From an uncultured Vampirovibrio sp. (lineage in GTDB: Bacteria; Cyanobacteriota; Vampirovibrionia; Gastranaerophilales; Gastranaerophilaceae): 64,000 nt of DNA. This document shows positions 30,450-39,481 of this stretch, piece by piece. The stretch is from positions 15,234 through 79,233 of the forward strand of contig CAJTWU010000004.1 in the NCBI GenBank assembly GCA_910579975.1, given 5' to 3'. The notes under the pieces are model-generated. The model saw only the letters and a list, made by a program, of their open reading frames with translations, had not been told where the DNA came from and made no database searches. Both the position numbers and the translations under genes were made by a program. The stretch's first letter is position 1; each line of letters begins with the position of its first letter.

Positions 30450-32927
30450 CTATTTAATATATTCATCTCTATTTTCATATTGTTTCTTTTCTTGTTTTTC
30501 AAGAGCTTCAACAGCTGTTCTTGGAGAATCACCTGAAGCTGTATGCCCTGTACATCCGTCAGTTGCTAGATATGTGCTAGGTCCGACTTTCTTGATAGAA
30601 GAGATTTCGTCACGTCCTACTTTATCCATTGCCGGTCTATACTCACCATTACCAGCTAATTGTGTAGTTTGTTTGTTAGCCGGTGTTGGCTTTTTAATAA
30701 CTCTATCAATGTTCTTAACTTTTAAAGGAATTTTGATTTCTTTTGGCACATCTGTTGCACGGATTAATGCGTTGAACTTAGCTGCATCAAAGTTTCCATT
30801 TTTATCTGTACATAGTTCTCTTTGGAATGCCTTTATTGCACCGTCTTTGCCATATAGTTTACCGCCGCAAGCTTCAACTAGTCCAGGGAAGTAAGCTTCA
30901 ACCATTTCTTTCCAGCCAACATTTGGGTTGTCTTTTCTAAAGTGTACATAAGTGTTGTTTGTAGTTTCAGTTGTTTCTTCACCTTTTTGTTCTTTAACGT
31001 CAACCGGACATTTTTCATCTTCGCAGTTATTGTCATCGTTGTTGTCTTCTTCCTTGTTCTTAACTTCAACTTCTTTTAGTCTCTTTTGAAGACCACCGAT
31101 AAGTTCTTCTCTGTTGATGATACCGTTTTTGTCACCAGCCATTGTGTTCAAGAATTGTTTATATCCTTCTCGGTCCCAGTTGCCATTTTCATCAACAAAT
31201 GAGGCTGCAATAAGTAAAGCTACAGGAGCATATTCTGTTTTTGATTGATTAATTGTTTGTGCAAATTCTTCATAAGTCATTTCATCGAAGTTTACAGGTA
31301 TCTTAGGCATTTGACCTTTGTCCTTTAATCCTGATGCTACGCCTAATGCTGCTCCCACAAGAGCTCCCGGTACTGCTGAATATAGAGCAAGTTTACCAAG
31401 TTGGCCGGCTAATTTAGGGATTGTTATTAAAATATCTGTAATAATGTGAATTTGACCTGAAGCATCTACTGTTATTCCTTCTGGTAATTTACCGCTTTCA
31501 ATTGCTTCTTGAAGATTACCTGAAATATCGTAGCTTTTATCTTTGTAATAAGGGATTTCAATGCTCTTAGGAAGTTGACCGGCTGCTAAAGTAGAGCCTC
31601 CTGTTAATACAGCACCTGAAGCTGCTCCTAAAATACCGCCAAAGATTGCTCGACCCCAGTGTTTGCCTTCAATATCATATCCGCAAAGTTTTACTAAAGC
31701 TTTTGCATCTTTTTCAGATAACTCACTGTGTAATTCACTGATTGCAGCTAGTTTAGCTGTTGTCCAACGAATTTCAGATGTATCAGTATCTTTTTTGGCA
31801 TCTCTGTTTAATTTAGCATCTGTACCAACTTGTTTGCCGATTACTTCTGAAAGTTCTGATAAATCCCATTTACCATCGCCGGTTTCTTTAATAAATCCAG
31901 CTTCACGTAAAGCTACAAATAATTCTGTTTTATTACCTAAAGAATCCATTATTTCTTTTGTAGTTTGAGTCTTTTTATGTTCAACTTTGTTAAATCTACC
32001 CTGATTATCAGAGGCAATTCTACCATCACCTTTGTAACCGGTTAAGAAACTTTTGAATCTTTTGAATACGTTTCTATCACCAAGAAGGGCTTTCTTAGTA
32101 TATTTATCCCATTGACCGTTAGCTTTCAAAATTTCTTCTGCTTTATCCTGTACTTTGCCGCCTTTTTCAAGGTCATCAATTTCACCGATTGCTGCATAAA
32201 CTTTATTATAAGCATCAATCATTGGTTGGCTAAAGTTATTATAAGCATCTTTAAAGTCGCCTTTAAAATTATCAGCTTCTTTAGCTTCTTTTTTAATTTC
32301 ATCCATTATTTGTTGAGAAGTTTTTGTTTCATTTTTAGATTTAGCTTCAACAAGTTTTTGTGTATATGCATCTGCAATTTGAGATGTCATTTCATTTAAA
32401 CATTCATTCTTAGCCATTTTTTCTAACTGTTTTAGAATATCTTCGTGTAAATCATCTTTAATTCCAGCATTTTCAAGTTTTTTAACAAGTTCTTTATGTT
32501 TGATTTCATCAGAAGAACCAAAGCTATTTGGCATTAAAGCAATTACATCAGCAACGGCTTTTTTAAATTCAGGATCAAGATTTGGTTTTCTATCAAGAGC
32601 TTCTAAAGCTTCTTTTCTTGAAATACCATCATTTACATAAGCCTTAAGATAATCCATATGAATTTCTTTTGCTTCATTTTTATATTTTTTAGCTTGTTTT
32701 TCAGTCATACCAGCTGTAGGAATAGTTGGTTCTGTAGCAGCAACCGGCTTTGTAGTATATAGGCCTACAGCTTGATTGAAATCTTCTGTTTCAACTCCTA
32801 ATTCAGCTGCTTCTTGTTTGAAGATAACAAATTCTTCTGCATCGAGTGTTCCATTATTATCGCCATCTTTTAAATATGCTAGTTTTTTTAATTCAGCATT
32901 TGTGATTTTAGAAATGTCAAGACCCAT
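30450..32927 (-). CDS. Large EF-hand-containing protein of unknown function
   Basis: An 825-residue protein without a signal peptide. A canonical EF-hand calcium loop, DGDNNGTLDAEEF, is at about residues 21-33, and EF-hand-like loops recur later (AGDKNGIINREEL, CTDKNGNFDAAKF, VDENGNWDREGY). Between them are helical Lys/Glu-rich stretches and two glycine-zipper hydrophobic regions (GGILGAASGAVLTGGSTLAAG; SAVPGALVGAALGVASGL) that could insert in or associate with membrane. An acidic EEDNNDDNNCEDEKC linker precedes the C-terminal region. AGGAGT precedes the ATG. Calcium-sensing or calcium-stabilised structure is inferred; export would need a signal-peptide-independent route. Confidence 0.7.
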   Translation of the reverse strand: MGLDISKITNAELKKLAYLKDGDNNGTLDAEEFVIFKQEAAELGVETEDFNQAVGLYTTKPVAATEPTIPTAGMTEKQAKKYKNEAKEIHMDYLKAYVNDGISRKEALEALDRKPNLDPEFKKAVADVIALMPNSFGSSDEIKHKELVKKLENAGIKDDLHEDILKQLEKMAKNECLNEMTSQIADAYTQKLVEAKSKNETKTSQQIMDEIKKEAKEADNFKGDFKDAYNNFSQPMIDAYNKVYAAIGEIDDLEKGGKVQDKAEEILKANGQWDKYTKKALLGDRNVFKRFKSFLTGYKGDGRIASDNQGRFNKVEHKKTQTTKEIMDSLGNKTELFVALREAGFIKETGDGKWDLSELSEVIGKQVGTDAKLNRDAKKDTDTSEIRWTTAKLAAISELHSELSEKDAKALVKLCGYDIEGKHWGRAIFGGILGAASGAVLTGGSTLAAGQLPKSIEIPYYKDKSYDISGNLQEAIESGKLPEGITVDASGQIHIITDILITIPKLAGQLGKLALYSAVPGALVGAALGVASGLKDKGQMPKIPVNFDEMTYEEFAQTINQSKTEYAPVALLIAASFVDENGNWDREGYKQFLNTMAGDKNGIINREELIGGLQKRLKEVEVKNKEEDNNDDNNCEDEKCPVDVKEQKGEETTETTNNTYVHFRKDNPNVGWKEMVEAYFPGLVEACGGKLYGKDGAIKAFQRELCTDKNGNFDAAKFNALIRATDVPKEIKIPLKVKNIDRVIKKPTPANKQTTQLAGNGEYRPAMDKVGRDEISSIKKVGPSTYLATDGCTGHTASGDSPRTAVEALEKQEKKQYENRDEYIK

Positions 32928-33024
32928 GATAATTTACTCCTATAATTTAATAATCCTCGTACCTATATAAAGTCATGATAAATTCCAGAATTGCCTTTTG
33001 AAAAGTTTATTATTAATATTTCTT

Positions 33025-33057
33025 AACAAAAGAGCCTTGCCGATATGACAAGACTCT
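33025..33057 (-). terminator. Rho-independent terminator of pckA
   Basis: On the minus strand AGAGTCTTGTC-ATATC-GGCAAGGCTCT (11 bp, two G-T pairs) followed by TTTTGTT, 25 bases after the pckA stop. Confidence 0.8.
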
Positions 33058-33081
33058 CTATGAATTTCTCTGAAATACAGA

Positions 33082-34680
33082 CTATACGTTAGCTGTAGCT
33101 TTAGGTCCAGCGTTAACAATTTCAGTAGGCATGTTTGGATACTTAGAAGAAAAGTTATCAGCAAACATTTGAGCAAGTTTGTTAGCGTTAGAATCATAAG
33201 CTGCTTTATCAGCCCACATTCCTCTAGCATCAAGCATTTCATCAGGAACACCAGGACAAGATGTAGGATAATCTACATTGAATACATCGTGGTGTTTGAA
33301 TTCTACTGAATCAAATGAGCCGTTTAATGCAGCTGTAACCATGGCTCTTGTGTAAGCTAATTTCATTCTCTTAGCGCCCATAGAAGCAGAGCCGCCAGCC
33401 CAACCTGTGTTAACTAAGTAAACTTTAGTACCATATTGGTCAAGTTTGTCACCCAACATTTTAGCGTAAACAGAAGCATCCATTGGCATGAATGGTTCGC
33501 CAAACAATGTTGAGAATGTAGGTTGCGGTTCAGTTACACCACGTTCTGTACCAGCTAGTTTTGAAGTGAAACCAGTTACAAAGTGGTACATAGCAGCGTT
33601 TTTGTCTAATCTTGAGATTGGAGGTAATACGCCGAATGCATCAGCTGTTAAGAAGATAACAACTTTAGGAATGCCGCCCATTGAAGGGATTGCAGCATTG
33701 TTGATGTAATTGATAGGGTAACCTACACGAGTATTTTCAGTTAATGAACCGTCATTAAAGTCGAATTCACGAGTTTCAGGATCCATAACAACGTTTTCTA
33801 CTAAAGAGCCAAATTTAATAGCATTGTAAATTTCAGGTTCATTTTCTTCAGTAAGGTTAATACATTTTGCATAGCATCCGCCTTCAAAGTTGAATACGCC
33901 ATCAGGAGACCAGCCGTGTTCATCATCACCGATTAATTTACGGTTAGGATCAGCTGATAAAGTTGTTTTACCTGTTCCTGAAAGACCGAAGAATACAGCT
34001 GTTTCATGAGTTTCAGGGTCCATGTTAGCTGAACAGTGCATTGGAAGTACGTTTTCTTTAGTCATTACATAGTTCATAGTAGCGAATACAGATTTTTTCA
34101 TTTCGCCTGAGTATTGTGAACCGCAAATAATGATTTCGTGAGCTTCATAGTCGATAGCAATACAAGCTTCTGAATTTACACCATCAACTTCTGGGTCACA
34201 TTTGAAACCAGGAGCACAAAGAATTGTGTAATCAGCTTCACCGTAGCTAGCTAATTCTTCTGCAGTTGGTCTGATTAACAATTGGTGAATGAACAAGTTT
34301 TGGCTTGCCATTTCGTTAATAACTCTGAATTTTTTAGTATATTTTTTGTCTGCACCGGCAAAACCATCAAAGATAAATACTTCTCTGTTTTGTAAGTATG
34401 CAGCAATTTTACCCTTGATAGAGTTGAATGCTTCTCTTGAAATAGGTCTGTTTACTTTACCCCAAGCGATATCATTGTGAATAGAGTCTGTATCAACAAT
34501 GAATTTATCCTTAGGTGAACGACCTGTGTATTTTCCTGTTGTAACAACAAGAGCACCTGTATTAGACAAAGTACCTTCGCCTAATCTAAGTGCAGCTTCT
34601 GTTAATTGAGCAGGAGTTAAGTTGCGGTAAACAGCTTTTGGCCCGATAATGCCAAATTTTTCAATACCATAAGTTTCCAT
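33082..34680 (-). CDS. pckA: Phosphoenolpyruvate carboxykinase (ATP)
   Basis: A 532-residue enzyme converting oxaloacetate and ATP to PEP, CO2 and ADP; in anaerobes it often runs in the carboxylating direction. The start is ATG at 34680, nine codons inside the longest frame, because AAAGGAGG lies directly before it. Motifs include the substrate loop GRSPKDKFIVD, the PEPCK-specific P-loop GLSGTGKTTLSADP (about residue 231) and metal site DDEHGWSPDGVFNFEGGCYAKCI. The C-terminal NTGWAGG...RMKL is normal. An 11-bp palindrome, ACAATGATTGT (34727-34737), lies in the upstream region. Own terminator downstream. Confidence 0.97.
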   Translation of the reverse strand: METYGIEKFGIIGPKAVYRNLTPAQLTEAALRLGEGTLSNTGALVVTTGKYTGRSPKDKFIVDTDSIHNDIAWGKVNRPISREAFNSIKGKIAAYLQNREVFIFDGFAGADKKYTKKFRVINEMASQNLFIHQLLIRPTAEELASYGEADYTILCAPGFKCDPEVDGVNSEACIAIDYEAHEIIICGSQYSGEMKKSVFATMNYVMTKENVLPMHCSANMDPETHETAVFFGLSGTGKTTLSADPNRKLIGDDEHGWSPDGVFNFEGGCYAKCINLTEENEPEIYNAIKFGSLVENVVMDPETREFDFNDGSLTENTRVGYPINYINNAAIPSMGGIPKVVIFLTADAFGVLPPISRLDKNAAMYHFVTGFTSKLAGTERGVTEPQPTFSTLFGEPFMPMDASVYAKMLGDKLDQYGTKVYLVNTGWAGGSASMGAKRMKLAYTRAMVTAALNGSFDSVEFKHHDVFNVDYPTSCPGVPDEMLDARGMWADKAAYDSNANKLAQMFADNFSSKYPNMPTEIVNAGPKATANV

Positions 34681-34782
34681 AAATAGCTTCCTCCTTTTTA
34701 AAAGCACTTATTTAATTTTTCTATACACAATGATTGTAAGATAAACACTTGAAAAAAGCAACTCGTTTAAAGGGTGGAAATA

Positions 34783-35562
34783 TCAATAAATACTTGAAAA
34801 AGACAAAAAATAGTCGGAAATTATTCCAATAAGCATGGGTAGTATCCAAATCATAATTGCAGCTCCAAAAACAGGTTTAAACAGGAAACTTAATTGAAAT
34901 ACGTTAACCTGAGGAGCTGTTTTTGAAATTACACCAAGAATAATATCTTGTCCCATAGTTGCCAAAAGCACCGGTGAGGCTATTTGAAGACCCATGTATA
35001 ATACATTTGAGCTAACTTTAACCAGATAATCCAGATTAATAATTTTTTCTAACGGGATTTGAACTGCATATATAGGGAAAATTTCAAAACTCCTTATCAG
35101 TGCGTTAAAAAGCCAATACAATCCCCCCATTTCAATAAAAATACAAATACCCAACAGGGTAATTACACGGCTCAAAATTGAAGTTTGGCTGTTTGTAGTC
35201 GGATCCATTACCATCGCTGATGACAAACCCATTTGAGTATTAATCATATCTCCGCCGGCTTCGATTGCAAGAAGAATAACTTGAGCAATATATCCTATAA
35301 TTGCGCCAACTGCAAAATTTAATGTCCATAATAAGATAGGTGAGACATCTTTGGGCGGAGCCGCAGGGTGCATAAGAGGAGTTATCATTATTGTTAATAA
35401 TAACGCAAGAGAAAGTTTTACAATCGTGTTTATTTCTTTTCTGTTAAGAACAGGGGCAAATCTTATAAATCCTAAAAGACGCGCAAAGACAATAAAGCCC
35501 GCTGAAAACCAGCGTTCAAATTCAGGAAATAATAGGCCTATTTGTCTAATTAGTTCATCCAT
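34783..35562 (-). CDS. fliR: Flagellar/type III export apparatus protein FliR
   Basis: A 259-residue, six-helix membrane protein of the export gate. Characteristic segments: FARLLGFIRFAPVLNRKEINTIVKLSLAL, GYIAQVILLAIEAGGDMINTQMGLSSAMVMDPTT, and LATMGQDIILGVISKTAPQVNVFQLSFLFKP. It overlaps the preceding secreted-protein gene by 13 bases and ends the fli operon in this window; flhB, which commonly follows fliR, is not here. Confidence 0.9.
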   Translation of the reverse strand: MDELIRQIGLLFPEFERWFSAGFIVFARLLGFIRFAPVLNRKEINTIVKLSLALLLTIMITPLMHPAAPPKDVSPILLWTLNFAVGAIIGYIAQVILLAIEAGGDMINTQMGLSSAMVMDPTTNSQTSILSRVITLLGICIFIEMGGLYWLFNALIRSFEIFPIYAVQIPLEKIINLDYLVKVSSNVLYMGLQIASPVLLATMGQDIILGVISKTAPQVNVFQLSFLFKPVFGAAIMIWILPMLIGIISDYFLSFSSIY

Positions 35563-35909
35563 GGTTTATCGAGTTCAAACCTCTCATCATCTTTAAACGG
35601 TTTATCAATAGGTAAAATAACAAAACCCTCAACTTCATCAATAATAGTTTCGTTTTTTGTTATTTTTATATTAAACATTACAATATTTTTATTGTTTTTT
35701 AAGACACAAAATCTTGTTGAACCCTCACTTAAAGGATGTACAATAAGTGTGTTTTTCTCATTCATTACAGTTACAAGGGGATATACATCAACCAGTTTGT
35801 TGTTTTCAATACTGATATCGGTAAGTTTACCGTCAGTAGTAACAATACAGTCCTGATAGGCAAAAACAGGGGAAAATAACATTGAACATATTATTAAAAG
35901 TTTTTTCAT
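35550..35909 (-). CDS. Small exported protein inside the fli operon
   Basis: A 119-residue protein with a clear signal peptide (MKKLLIICSMLFSPVFAYQ, cleaved after about residue 17). The mature part is strand-rich (ISIENNKLVDVYPLVTVMN, TLIVHPLSEGSTRFCVLKNNKNIVMFNIKIT) and has two cysteines. The pattern of a short beta domain with a 'V.V....TT.F.V......V..N..V' rhythm recalls the N-terminal domain of secretin-type pilus proteins (T2SS/T3SS pil_N), but this is a weak match. It lies between fliQ (1-base gap) and fliR (13-base overlap), so it is certainly co-translated with the export gate. Confidence 0.7.
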   Translation of the reverse strand: MKKLLIICSMLFSPVFAYQDCIVTTDGKLTDISIENNKLVDVYPLVTVMNEKNTLIVHPLSEGSTRFCVLKNNKNIVMFNIKITKNETIIDEVEGFVILPIDKPFKDDERFELDKPWMN

Positions 35910-35910
35910 A

Positions 35911-36402
35911 CTATTTTCCTATAATTTTATTGGTTTCAACAAAGTTAGCCTTAGGCATTGGAGTTCTTGGTGCCGGGTCGTACTTAATTTTTTGCTGTTT
36001 ATCAATATAAGGTACTTTACCCGGATTTTTCATAACTTCTTTTACATCAGGAACATTTTTGAACCTGTCTTTCATCTCGCCTTCAAACGGAGTGGTATAT
36101 TTATAATAATCCGCGGGTAAAACATAAGTATCAGCTTTAGAAACCCCGTTAAATGCTAATGTCATACCTTCCTGAAACAGGTTTGTAAGAAGCTTAATAA
36201 ATCCTAATCCGCCGATAACAATTACCAAAAATACGGCAAAAATCTTAGGAGCGGCGGCAATTGTCTGTTCCTGAACCTGTGTAACCGCTTGTAAAATCCC
36301 GACAACAAGACCAATTGCCGCCGCAGTAAGTACGCACGGCATTGATATTGATAACATTGTCATAAAACCTTTTGCAAGATATTCTGTAAGAATCTCGATC
36401 AT
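35911..36402 (-). CDS. fliQ: FliQ-type export gate protein with an unusual C-terminal extension
   Basis: Residues 1-88 are a standard two-helix FliQ/SctS: MLSISMPCVLTAAAIGLVVGILQAVTQVQEQT then APKIFAVFLVIVIGG. FliQ is normally about 90 residues. Here the frame continues for another 75 residues, Pro/Lys/Asp-rich (PFEGEMKDRFKNVPDVKEVMKNPGK, PAPRTPMPKANFVE), with no stop or frameshift signs. The extension is on the side where FliQ's C-terminus normally ends and may contact neighbouring gate or secreted subunits. It sits 9 bases after fliP. Confidence 0.88.
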   Translation of the reverse strand: MIEILTEYLAKGFMTMLSISMPCVLTAAAIGLVVGILQAVTQVQEQTIAAAPKIFAVFLVIVIGGLGFIKLLTNLFQEGMTLAFNGVSKADTYVLPADYYKYTTPFEGEMKDRFKNVPDVKEVMKNPGKVPYIDKQQKIKYDPAPRTPMPKANFVETNKIIGK

Positions 36403-36411
36403 ATGCTACCT

Positions 36412-37050
36412 CTAATTATAACTCTGTACCAACCCCTGAACAATTAACGCCCAGCCGTCAACTGCAATAAATATCAACAGCTTAAACGGCAATGAAATAA
36501 TCGTTGGCGACAGCATAAACATACCGAGTGCCAAAAGGATGTTCGCTACTACCAAATCCAGTACAATGAATGGAACAAAGACTACAAACCCGATTTCAAA
36601 CGCTGTTTTAAGCTCTGATAAAATATAAGCCGGTGCGACTTCCCAGATTGTTAAATCTTCAGGTGATTTAGGCGGAGTCTTGCGTTTTAGTTCAACAAAG
36701 AATGCTAAATCGCTTTCACGGGTTTGCTTCATCATAAACTCTTTTAACGGTTTTGAGCCCTCATCAATAGCCAGAATTAAGTTCTGGCTTTTTTGATAAG
36801 GAATTGAACCTCTTTCATACATCTGCTCAAATACACCGCCCATTGTATAAAATGTCATAATCATACATAAGCCCAATGTAACTATTGATGGCGGTACTTG
36901 AACACCCATTGCGGTTTTAAGCAATGAAAAAACTATTATAAATCTCAAAAAACAAGTCATACAGCAAAACGCAAACGGCAAGAGTGAAAATAAGGTCATT
37001 ACCGTTAACATCTGTAAAACAGGATTCATATCTTGTAATATTGGGTTCAT
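36412..37050 (-). CDS. fliP: Flagellar/type III export gate protein FliP
   Basis: A 212-residue protein with four membrane helices. Motifs: CMTCFLRFIIVFSLLKTAMGVQVPPSIVTLGLCM, KPLKEFMMKQTRESDLAFFVEL, and AYILSELKTAFEIGFVVFVPFIVLDLVVANILLALGM with SLPFKLLIFIAVDGWALI. It lacks the long cleaved N-terminal signal region of many FliP proteins, so by length it is nearer to the injectisome homologue SctR; fliO beside it favours the flagellar assignment. Confidence 0.92.
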   Translation of the reverse strand: MNPILQDMNPVLQMLTVMTLFSLLPFAFCCMTCFLRFIIVFSLLKTAMGVQVPPSIVTLGLCMIMTFYTMGGVFEQMYERGSIPYQKSQNLILAIDEGSKPLKEFMMKQTRESDLAFFVELKRKTPPKSPEDLTIWEVAPAYILSELKTAFEIGFVVFVPFIVLDLVVANILLALGMFMLSPTIISLPFKLLIFIAVDGWALIVQGLVQSYN

Positions 37051-37053
37051 ATC

Positions 37054-37455
37054 TTAATCCTTTATTCTTTCTGCCAAACTCCTCATCACTGAAGTATAAG
37101 GAGCGTTTTGTGAAGATTTTATTCCTATAATTGACTTATCAGCATAACGTGTTTTTTCATTAAGCTGTGACATTGTTTCTTTAAAATCAGGTACTTGTAC
37201 TTGTTTTGTTTCGCCAAGTTTTGATATTAAAGTTGTTCTATCAACATCACCGGCTATTAAAAACTTTTCGTCACCAGCTGATACTATATATAAAGTTTTG
37301 CGTGGAGAAAGTGTCATTGCATCTAATACTTTCAAGCATTTTGAGCTGTTTAATTTGCCTCCGCCAAGTGCAAACTTTTTGAATGCAAATAATGCAAGTC
37401 CCATAACACCTACCATAGCAAGCGTATATACGATAAAATTAGCTAAATATCCCAT
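37054..37455 (-). CDS. fliO: Flagellar biosynthesis protein FliO
   Basis: A 133-residue protein with one N-terminal membrane helix (YLANFIVYTLAMVGVMGLALFAF). The cytoplasmic domain has the family's short signature (KCLKVLDAMTLSPRKTLYIVSAGDEKFLIAGDVDRTTLISKL). FliO chaperones FliP assembly and is specific to flagellar systems, which argues that this export cluster is flagellar. It lies three bases upstream of fliP. Confidence 0.82.
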   Translation of the reverse strand: MGYLANFIVYTLAMVGVMGLALFAFKKFALGGGKLNSSKCLKVLDAMTLSPRKTLYIVSAGDEKFLIAGDVDRTTLISKLGETKQVQVPDFKETMSQLNEKTRYADKSIIGIKSSQNAPYTSVMRSLAERIKD

Positions 37456-37515
37456 AAACTACCCTCTTTTTAAACTTATTAATTCCCGATTTTAATAAGT
37501 CAATTAACTTTTTAT

Positions 37516-38619
37516 TTACCCCTCATTTCCTCCTTCGGGTTCAAAGTCGCTGTAATCAAAATCAGACTCTTCATCTGCTGCTTGCGGCTCTTCTGCTTGA
37601 GGTTCAGGTTGTTCAACAGGTGCAGAAGCAGTTGAAGCTGAAGACTCGCTAACCTGTTCAATTCTTACCCCGAAACGGTCATTAATAATTACCAGCTCTC
37701 CGGCTGCAACCAATTTACCGCCTACTTTTAGAGAAACTTTATTGTCATAAACGGAACACAGGTCAACAATTAAACCTTCTTCAATGCTCTTGAGTTCGCC
37801 CAAAGTAACTTTTACTTTGTCAAATTCAGCCGACATATCAACCTGAATACTATCCCATAGATTAGTATTTGTATTATCCATTTCATTTCCTCCCGACATA
37901 TCATAAGGTTCTATGATTTTTATATTTGGTTTAACTTTAAATTTTTGTACAATATTTTCACAAACAAGTGTCATTTCATCAGAGCTGCTGTTTTCGAATA
38001 GAACAATATCTCCTATATCAAGCTTTTTGATATCAGCTAGAGGAAAAACAGTTGTTCCTAAAAGTAAATCGACTTCTACAGGACTATGTGCAAAGTCCAT
38101 GTCCGAGAAATGCAGACTTGTTTCTAACTCTTTAGGCTCAAGAATTTCCATTGGAACAGAAATTATAAATTTGGCTGCAGAGTCTGAAATAGCACTTTTT
38201 ACAAAATATGTAAGGTGTAAAATTTCATTATAACGGCGATTTGGTTCTATATTGAAATTTGGAGCCAAAGTTTCATAAAGAAAATCATTAAAAGCTGTAA
38301 TAATGCGTGCTTCAAGTTCGGAAACCTCTGTAAGTTCAAAGCGCTTGTTGTTTTTTCCTAAGACTTTATCAAGTATAACATTGATTGCATCTTGCGAAAT
38401 TCTTATGTAAACATCATTTTTAGAATTTATTTTAACTTTGGTTACGAAGAAAGTGTCGTTTTGAGAAAGTACGTTCATATTGGTACTTACAGAGGCAAGC
38501 TTATATTCAAACCCTTCAAAGAAAAATTCATTGCTGCAAGATTTAACGGCCGGTGTGAAAACCGAGTCGTACCATGAAAATTGCTTATATAAATCATCGA
38601 AAAATATAGAATTTATCAT
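37516..38619 (-). CDS. FliM/FliN-type switch or C-ring protein with two SpoA domains
   Basis: A 367-residue protein. The N-terminal 190 residues are unlike a typical FliM CheC-type domain. A first SpoA-like domain (VDLLLGTTVFPLADIKKLDIGDIVLFEN) is near 180-250. After a DNTNTNLWDSIQVD linker there is a second canonical SpoA domain (KVTLGELKSIEEGLIVDLCSVYDNKVSLKVGGKLVAAGELVIINDRFGVRI), then a Glu/Pro/Ala-rich acidic tail. Two SpoA domains in one chain is the layout of injectisome SctQ/YscQ; in flagella they are usually split between FliM and FliN. First gene of the fli operon, 60 bases ahead of fliO. Confidence 0.82.
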   Translation of the reverse strand: MINSIFFDDLYKQFSWYDSVFTPAVKSCSNEFFFEGFEYKLASVSTNMNVLSQNDTFFVTKVKINSKNDVYIRISQDAINVILDKVLGKNNKRFELTEVSELEARIITAFNDFLYETLAPNFNIEPNRRYNEILHLTYFVKSAISDSAAKFIISVPMEILEPKELETSLHFSDMDFAHSPVEVDLLLGTTVFPLADIKKLDIGDIVLFENSSSDEMTLVCENIVQKFKVKPNIKIIEPYDMSGGNEMDNTNTNLWDSIQVDMSAEFDKVKVTLGELKSIEEGLIVDLCSVYDNKVSLKVGGKLVAAGELVIINDRFGVRIEQVSESSASTASAPVEQPEPQAEEPQAADEESDFDYSDFEPEGGNEG

Positions 38620-38709
38620 CTTTTACACTTTCCCATAGATATAATAAAATTTTTTCACCTGAAACACATCATTCATTTAGAGGAGAGTTTACTTTTCTTT
38701 AATTATCAC

Positions 38710-38715
38710 TATAAT
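38710..38715 (+). promoter_or_regulatory. -10 element of a leaderless gene
   Basis: TATAAT (38710-38715), seven bases before ATG at 38723, with a TTTACT-like -35 at 16 bases. No ribosome binding site. Confidence 0.55.
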
Positions 38716-38722
38716 AAATAAT

Positions 38723-39370
38723 ATGAAGAAGCTTTTTTTGTGTTTAATAGCGTTAACTCTATGTTTGCCTTCACAGGCTGCATTTTGGAATAAAAAAGAT
38801 AAGGCGCTTGAAAAGGAATTGCAAGGCAAGGGTTATGCCGGAACATTACCCGATCTCAATAAAAATGCTCAACCAAAAGAAAACAAAACAGCAACTCCTA
38901 TTTTCGAATCACAAAAAGATTTTAATGACCCATCTGATTTAAAACCGGTACCAAAGAATAATCCTGCATTTATAGATATTATTCAGAAAAAAGACCGAAC
39001 TTCTACTTATGTTATTGATGCAAATGAAATTATTCCTATGATTGAGAAGTTGGTCGATTGTATTGAAGAAGATGGAAGTGTTCAGTTGTTTGTCACAAGA
39101 GCAAATGTACTTACAATGAACCTTGACCATTTAAGCTTGAAATATGAAGGCAAGCCCGAAAGTTATTATGAGTCATTTAGAAAACTGATGGAAATTAATG
39201 GATATGTTAAATCTGTTTCGCTTTTAAGAAAAGAAGCTTTGACTTATCAAAGGTATCTAGCATATCAGGCATCGGGTTCAATTTATAATCCTGAAAATAT
39301 AAATCAGCAATTAGAGTACCTTTTGAATGAATTAAACTCTGCAATAATTATGCTTAAACAAGAGAGTTAA
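38723..39370 (+). CDS. Exported hypothetical protein divergent from the fli operon
   Basis: A 215-residue protein with a signal peptide (MKKLFLCLIALTLCLPSQAAF, cleaved near residue 20). It continues with a low-complexity Lys/Asn/Pro linker (to about 75) and a helical C-terminal domain (NEIIPMIEKLVDCIEEDGSVQLFVTRANVLTMNLDHL... NELNSAIIMLKQES). No family is recognised. The mRNA appears leaderless. Its position, divergent from flagellar genes, suggests an envelope role, possibly flagellar, but the sequence does not prove it. Confidence 0.65.
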   Translation: MKKLFLCLIALTLCLPSQAAFWNKKDKALEKELQGKGYAGTLPDLNKNAQPKENKTATPIFESQKDFNDPSDLKPVPKNNPAFIDIIQKKDRTSTYVIDANEIIPMIEKLVDCIEEDGSVQLFVTRANVLTMNLDHLSLKYEGKPESYYESFRKLMEINGYVKSVSLLRKEALTYQRYLAYQASGSIYNPENINQQLEYLLNELNSAIIMLKQES

Positions 39371-39481
39371 TATATAGATAATTTGAAAAATTTATTGTAT
39401 AAATTATTTGCAATTTTAGTATATTTGTCAAGGTTTGAAAATTATTCATCCATTAATTTAAAATCATCTTCAAGTTAATTA

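Noticed and set aside
32973..33251. 92-residue minus-strand frame overlapping the pckA end
   Set aside because: It lies in another frame of the pckA C-terminus and terminator, has no ribosome site and no recognisable domain.
34727..34737. ACAATGATTGT palindrome upstream of pckA as a regulator site
   Set aside because: Short palindrome with no matching copy or cognate regulator in the window; mentioned only in the gene entry.
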